Assembly: GCA_003439945.1 (NCBI GenBank)
Contig: QVRM01002221.1
Location: 519,501-583,500, forward strand
Reading direction: 5' to 3'
From: Dermanyssus gallinae
Taxonomy: Eukaryota > Arthropoda > Arachnida > Mesostigmata > Dermanyssidae
DNA length: 64,000 bases
This document shows, piece after piece, positions 59,251 through 64,000 of this stretch (position 1 is the stretch's first letter; the number at the start of each line of letters is the position of its first letter). The notes under the pieces are model-generated. The model worked only from the letters and a program-made list of their open reading frames with translations. It did no database searches and was not told the origin of the DNA. Position numbers and translations under genes: made by a program.

Positions 59251-60240
59251 AACACGCATATATTTATAGGTATGCACAAACATTTCTATGCATATCTATC
59301 ACTCTTAGTAATGAGGGAGGCTATTAGGTTTGGTCAGCGCGGGGACGGGCGTCCTGCTGAACCGCTATCACTACGCCAACCCAGGGGCCGACTAGCACAC
59401 GCAGGCAAACACACTCACACGCACAGACCCAGGCAGGGACGAACGTAGCGGCGGACCGGAACGCAGATCGTTCCGATGCTCACGAGCATCAGTCACCACA
59501 ACCAGCATCGAAACATCAATGAATGGATGAACGAATGGATAAAGTGATGTAGCTGCTAAAGATCCATTACATCAGCGGTTGCAACTGTTGCCACTGGTGG
59601 GCCAGCGGCTACCGTCACTCACCAGGGGGTTACGAGTTACGAGAACCTCACGGAGGGACGAGGGAACAACCCCGTGGATCGACGATGCCGAGCAAAGCCG
59701 AATCTCTACTTCACGAGGCCTGATTACTGGTCGCCTCTGTTCCGTCCTCGTTCTCCTTCTCTTCACCGTCGTCCCTATGACCACGTCCCAAGGGTCCGGA
59801 TGGACAAACCGCGTACAACATACATACCCATTCGTACACATGGCCGCCGCGTTTGCGGGACCCGCGTACGCATGCACACTGAAGCGCACAAGTCGCTCAT
59901 ACGCCTTGCCTCTCCTCCGGGCTACCACTGGCTCGGTCAACGTAGCTGCGGCCTGCTCCGCTGACTGAACTAGGCCGATCGCAAGAATAAGCCGGTCGCC
60001 GGGCAGGGCTTGCTGTGTTGCAAGCGGCTCAGCTAACTGGAACAACAACAACAGGCAACAGGCAACAACAACAGGCAACAGGCAACAACAACACAAACAC
60101 CACCACCACCAACAACAACATGCAACAGGCAACAACAACATGAACACCACCACCAACAACAACACAAACACCACGACCACCAACAACAACAACAACAACA
60201 ACAGAGGGTCGCTAGGTCTCAGCCGTCATAACGTTGGGCG
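59251..60240. other. GC-rich segment with a (CAA)-rich tandem block; no gene assigned
   Basis: Overlapping frames on both strands around 59572-60201. The minus one (209 codons) begins in translated (CAA)n repeats and shows no domain. Repeat block: 60039-60203. Confidence 0.35.
60039..60203. repeat. (CAA)n / caacaggcaacaacaa minisatellite
   Basis: Alternating caacaacaa and caggcaacagg units, then CAA and ACC triplets. Confidence 0.9.
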
Positions 60241-61683
60241 CTGACTACTGGTTATGACTGCTGGCTTGATTTAGAATGTATTTGGGTGCGGCAGGAGGCA
60301 AAGCCCCTCCGCCACCGCCTCGAAGCCGATGAATGCTGGGAGTGTTGCTATAGCGTTCTGTTATTCCTTCGATGACACACCGCATGCCGTTGTGGCCCTG
60401 ATTCTTGCTGTTTGTGTTACTGCTGTTGTGTTCTCGTTGTTGTACTGCCGTTGTTGTTCTCACGGTTGTTCCTCTCATTGACTACTACATTTGCCCCACA
60501 CGTTATTTAAGCTAAGTAAATTAAATCATTTTGTACCAATCACAGGAGGACTTTACGCGATGTCCGTGCGATCCCCCGAAGCCGCATCTTAGATAATACG
60601 AGGGCCAGAAAATAGATTTTTTCTAGATCTTTCTGGACAATCGACGCTGTTTGTTCCGGACATGTGCAATGGTTTTGCCCACGTGTTTACCATTTTCCAA
60701 TTAGTTTATAACATTTAAAAAATGCTCCGTTTTTGTTCGGAAATGTATTTCTAAAAGTGTTTTTGTTATACAACAAACCCATGCGGCATCTTATAATCAC
60801 CAAGCAGAACACAAGTGCGTCATTTTTTGCGTATGTCTTTTTCTTGTGCCACATACACTATTAACGCATCCGAACACAAGAACTAGATCTCCACACTCGG
60901 AATGCAACTTATGATCAAGCGCACTAGAAGCCAAGAACACTCACTAGGCACCTAGACTACGTCGCGCTCATATTGTTTTGGCTGATTTTACAGAAATATA
61001 CTTTTTGGTGGTGTTGTGGTTCGTTTTTACGTTGCTTTGATTTTTGTCCGCTTTTTGTGGTTTTGTGGCCGCTAGTTTTCTCTGTGCTGTCAAAAACTTC
61101 GTCGTTGTAGCTATCACGTTTGCGTGTTTAAAGTTTACGTCGCTTAATAATAAACTAGGTCACCTACGATAGCGGTACGAGCAACGAGTAATTCCCAACT
61201 GCACAATCTCTTAGACGCTAATAGGAGCTATCTTGCAAACATTCGAATACTGCACTGCATACAGTTTACTGTGATTTTAACGCGTCCACTTATTATTACC
61301 AATATGTGTGTGATTGTGTGCTTACGTAATTTCCCCTGCGGCCGCTGTCGGCCTAAGTATTCTTGTGTATATTCTGAAATACAATGATGATCCATGAGAG
61401 CCATGACATTTGCCATCCTACCACTAGCGCCGTGGAATTAAGCTCACCTCCGACGCTAGGGATGCGTATACGATCGTTTCTACTTAATGTTGTTTTTTTT
61501 TGCCACACGCTACACCTTTTGGAAAGTAGCTGGTCACGTCCTCCTTGGAGAAAGAAGCAGTAAAAACAAGATTAGGCTATACGTCGTTGCAAGCTATACT
61601 CCGACTTGGGCTCAAGCGGTCGCGCGAGGGAGTCAAGCTTTTTCTTTTTAAGACCTTTCTAAGTACTACTACTGCACGTAAGA
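60241..61683. other. Intergenic, no gene seen
   Basis: AT-rich to mixed. No frame over 80 codons with a motif, no repeat copy noticed. Confidence 0.4.
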
Positions 61684-61746
61684 TTATATATATATATATA
61701 TATAACCCAATTATACAAATCTTAAGAAAAGCACTCTGAAAGAGTA

Positions 61747-61820
61747 TGTGTCACGCCGGGGTCGAACCCGCAAGTCCATGTGTCAGAAGCGTCAAACATC
61801 TCTTTCAGTCGAGTACGTCT

Positions 61821-61824
<4 letters not shown>
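61747..61824 (-). mobile_element. tRNA-like sequence, diverged SINE or tRNA relic
   Basis: The minus strand contains the B box gcgggttcgaccccgg preceded by gacacatgga, which resembles the block order of the main SINE family. The A-box half is not recognisable. It lies between two (TA)n runs. Confidence 0.35.

Positions 61825-61830
<6 letters not shown>

Positions 61831-61866
<36 letters not shown>
61831..61866. repeat. (TA)n microsatellite
   Basis: TA run following a CACA stretch. Confidence 0.95.
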
Positions 61867-61871
<5 letters not shown>

Positions 61872-63660
61872 TATATACATACTGGGAGAAAACTACCTGC
61901 ACTTGCTAAATATTTATGACGTCCTCTTGGCTTACGGCTATTCGTGCCTTCAAATCCTCTCCCCATATCGTATCTACCTTGCTAGCGGCCCTCGGCTCGA
62001 CGCTATGGAACCTGAGCAAGTTAGAGCTCACAGCTTAGCCGCTGAGTGAGCAGGAATCGTCAGCGAGGTGTATTCGTGACATGGGGCGGCTCGGTTAGCG
62101 TCTTAGCGTTTGTTCCGCAAAGTCTTTCGTTCGCATCGCTAGACGAAACATTGCAGGCTGCAGGATTTGTAGCCGCTTGACCGATCTACTCCCAGTATAC
62201 TTGGCCCCGTTGAATATCGAAGTAGGGCACTTCGAGGTCTTCGAAGTTGACGGTGGGGTCTCGGTCGAGGCAAACGAGTACCATGAGGTCGGAGTTGCCC
62301 GCGCGCCGAAAAACAATTCCGCACTAAGTTGTTTTCTGCCGCGGCTGTCTAACATGAACGTGCGCTGTGATATCCTTCCTAAAGGGCTTATCGTTAATTC
62401 GGATAACGCTATGCCGGGTATTTTCCAGTATCATCATCTATTCATAGCCGTGCACGATAACGACGACTGTCTCTAAAGCCTCGAGAACCAATATGTCGTT
62501 AACAGCTGCGCTGCTTTGCTTTCCGCAGAAACATATACTGGATATACAGACGCACTACCCAGATGACCACCGTGACCTGACACAACCTAGATACATTTTG
62601 TCGATCTTTACGCTACTCGAAAACGACAAGAACTTCAAACGTCACTATTTTAGCCCCTGTTTGAAAAGAAACAAACGTTGCAAAGAGCCGGTCTATTTAT
62701 ATATATACATATATATACATGCGTATACATATATGCGTACTGTCTACTCTAATTTACGATATCCGTTTAAGCGATTCATTTGCGTCGACGCCTGCTGTCG
62801 ACTTATAGAGCCGCCGATTGCTCAACGTCAGCCAGCACGAAACATGGAGTAACGTGAGTTGAATAGAACGCAGTGGTACTTTACTCGCTTCCCGCAGTAG
62901 TTTTTTGTTCCCACATGACTCGGCCATGCTTTGCGTGCAAGTAGACTAATCTTGAGTGTTCCCGGAGCACTATCGTTATATACTTGGCAACCACATGTAT
63001 ATGTACCACAATGCAACAGGTCTGTCTATACCGTGGTGGGCATCTGTCTACGCATATGTAAGTATGTACAGAAAACTCTCGTCAAGGCTCAAAACTCGTG
63101 GGCGCTTCGAGCGTTTGTGGTGCAGTAACGGTGATAATGCTGATATTGGCGCAACGGGGCAACGATGGGGAGGGGAGAGGCTTTCTCAGGTAAAGGACCC
63201 TCAAAAAAAGAAGATGTAGCATTCTATAGAAGCCGCAGCAGCGGCCATGGCTAAGTCTCCCCCCCCCTGCAGCAAGAGCAGTAACTTGCTGGGACTCCAT
63301 CAAGGGGCGTAGGAGTGGTGAAATTATCCTACGTATGCACGCATGCATGTGCGATATGACTTGCTTGGCGGAGGGCACACAGATATGTAAACAACAGCTG
63401 AAGGAACAAGGCAACCTTGCCGCCGGCAATCAGCACAAGGGGAGAGGGGAAAAGAGTGTAAGAGCAAATAGGGGCGGAGCAAGAAGACATAATGGCAAAA
63501 AAGAGGGAAAATAGAAATAACGGAACATACAAAAATGTATATAGAAAGGCAGCATAAGGGAATAATGAGGGGAACTAAGAAAGGAATAAGGAATAAGGCC
63601 GAACAGCCCTTCGAAATCAGCAACTTCCGATGGCCTGCGGAATAAAGGCGTTCTGAATTA
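61867..63660. other. Unassigned segment
   Basis: A 99-codon plus frame (62177-62476) and an 86-codon minus frame over the same DNA both look protein-like in composition, but neither has a recognised motif. I cannot decide whether one is an exon or an element fragment. The rest is intergenic. Confidence 0.3.
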
Positions 63661-63661
63661 A

Positions 63662-63706
<45 letters not shown>
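63661..63706. repeat. (TA)n microsatellite
   Basis: TA run of about 45 bp; nothing else seen to the window end. Confidence 0.95.
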
Positions 63707-63708
<2 letters not shown>

Positions 63709-64000
63709 GCAGACATTTTTAAATTGATGTATACCATTTTCCACACACTTTGCGTATCCGAAGAGACAGCCCATACTTGTTTTTAGCCCCTTGAGGCCCA
63801 CGTCATGTCGCCATTTCTGCCGTGACTGGAATGTTTGGGCTTCCATCACCCACATACTCAACCACGTATACCCGCATTCAACCAGCCACTCACGCTACAA
63901 CGCCATGAAGCCGCGTGTCGCAATATTCGATACCATCTTGTTTTGCCTTTGGCTAAAACAGAAGTGCAGACTGAGACCAATAGAGTTATTGAGAATAAGA

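Noticed and set aside
59572..60201. 209-codon minus frame
   Set aside because: First third is translated (CAA)n repeat; the remainder has no recognisable family and competes with plus-strand frames.
62177..62476. 99-codon plus frame as a host exon
   Set aside because: Protein-like composition only; an antisense frame is equally long and there is no homology or splice evidence I can judge.

Overview
The window is eukaryotic repeat-rich DNA, most likely from a large-genome invertebrate. An arthropod, possibly a chelicerate, is plausible, but no host gene pins it down. Signs of this are long (TA)n and (TAA)n microsatellites, tRNA-derived SINE copies, a 5S rRNA-like sequence with pol III signals, non-LTR retrotransposon fragments on both strands, two Tc1/mariner-superfamily relics and a solo LTR. 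No operons, prokaryotic signals or convincing multi-exon host gene were found. Nearly all protein-like sequence belongs to mobile elements.

Layout. 0.1-0.45 kb: reverse transcriptase relic (minus). 3.6-6.7, 10.5-13.8 and 14.0-15.0 kb: mosaic of three repeat modules (here A, C and B). B carries an open frame for an SGNH-hydrolase-like protein in two diverged copies. 9.1-10.06 kb: a SINE, then a solo LTR with a 5-bp target duplication, six 25-bp repeats and a TATA box. 15.0-16.1 kb: broken DDE transposase. 19.4-21.2 kb: 5'-truncated R2-like element whose frame encodes reverse transcriptase plus restriction-like endonuclease (RLE). A second copy of its 3' UTR lies at 22.66 kb. 24-30 kb: GC-rich, trinucleotide-rich DNA plus SINEs. 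32.5 kb: 22-bp minisatellite. 33.5 kb: 5S-like sequence (minus). 34.2-35.1 kb: jockey/CR1-like RT fragment (minus). 35.4 kb: RLE-element tail. 35.7-40.74 kb: nearly full-length two-ORF non-LTR element, with an intact zinc-knuckle ORF1 overlapping by ATGA a frameshifted ORF2 (zinc finger, RT, RLE). 41.0-42.3 kb: inactive mariner with near-perfect TIRs. 42.3 and 47.6 kb: more SINEs. 50.4-51.4 kb: another RLE-element fragment beside (TTA)n. 51.4-57.1 kb: pyrimidine-rich tandem array. 58.1-59.2 kb: RLE-element tail in (TA)n, a GC-rich hairpin-rich segment and a second copy of the same 3' tail.

The common thread is mobile-element activity around simple repeats: several RLE-type non-LTR copies begin or end inside (TA)n or (TAA)n. 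The two most interesting items are the two-ORF element at 35.7-40.7 kb, which pairs a jockey/I/R1-style gag ORF with an RLE-type polymerase ORF, and the SGNH-like protein family with altered catalytic positions carried by a mosaic repeat. All assignments come from reading motifs and comparing copies within the window; no database search was run.
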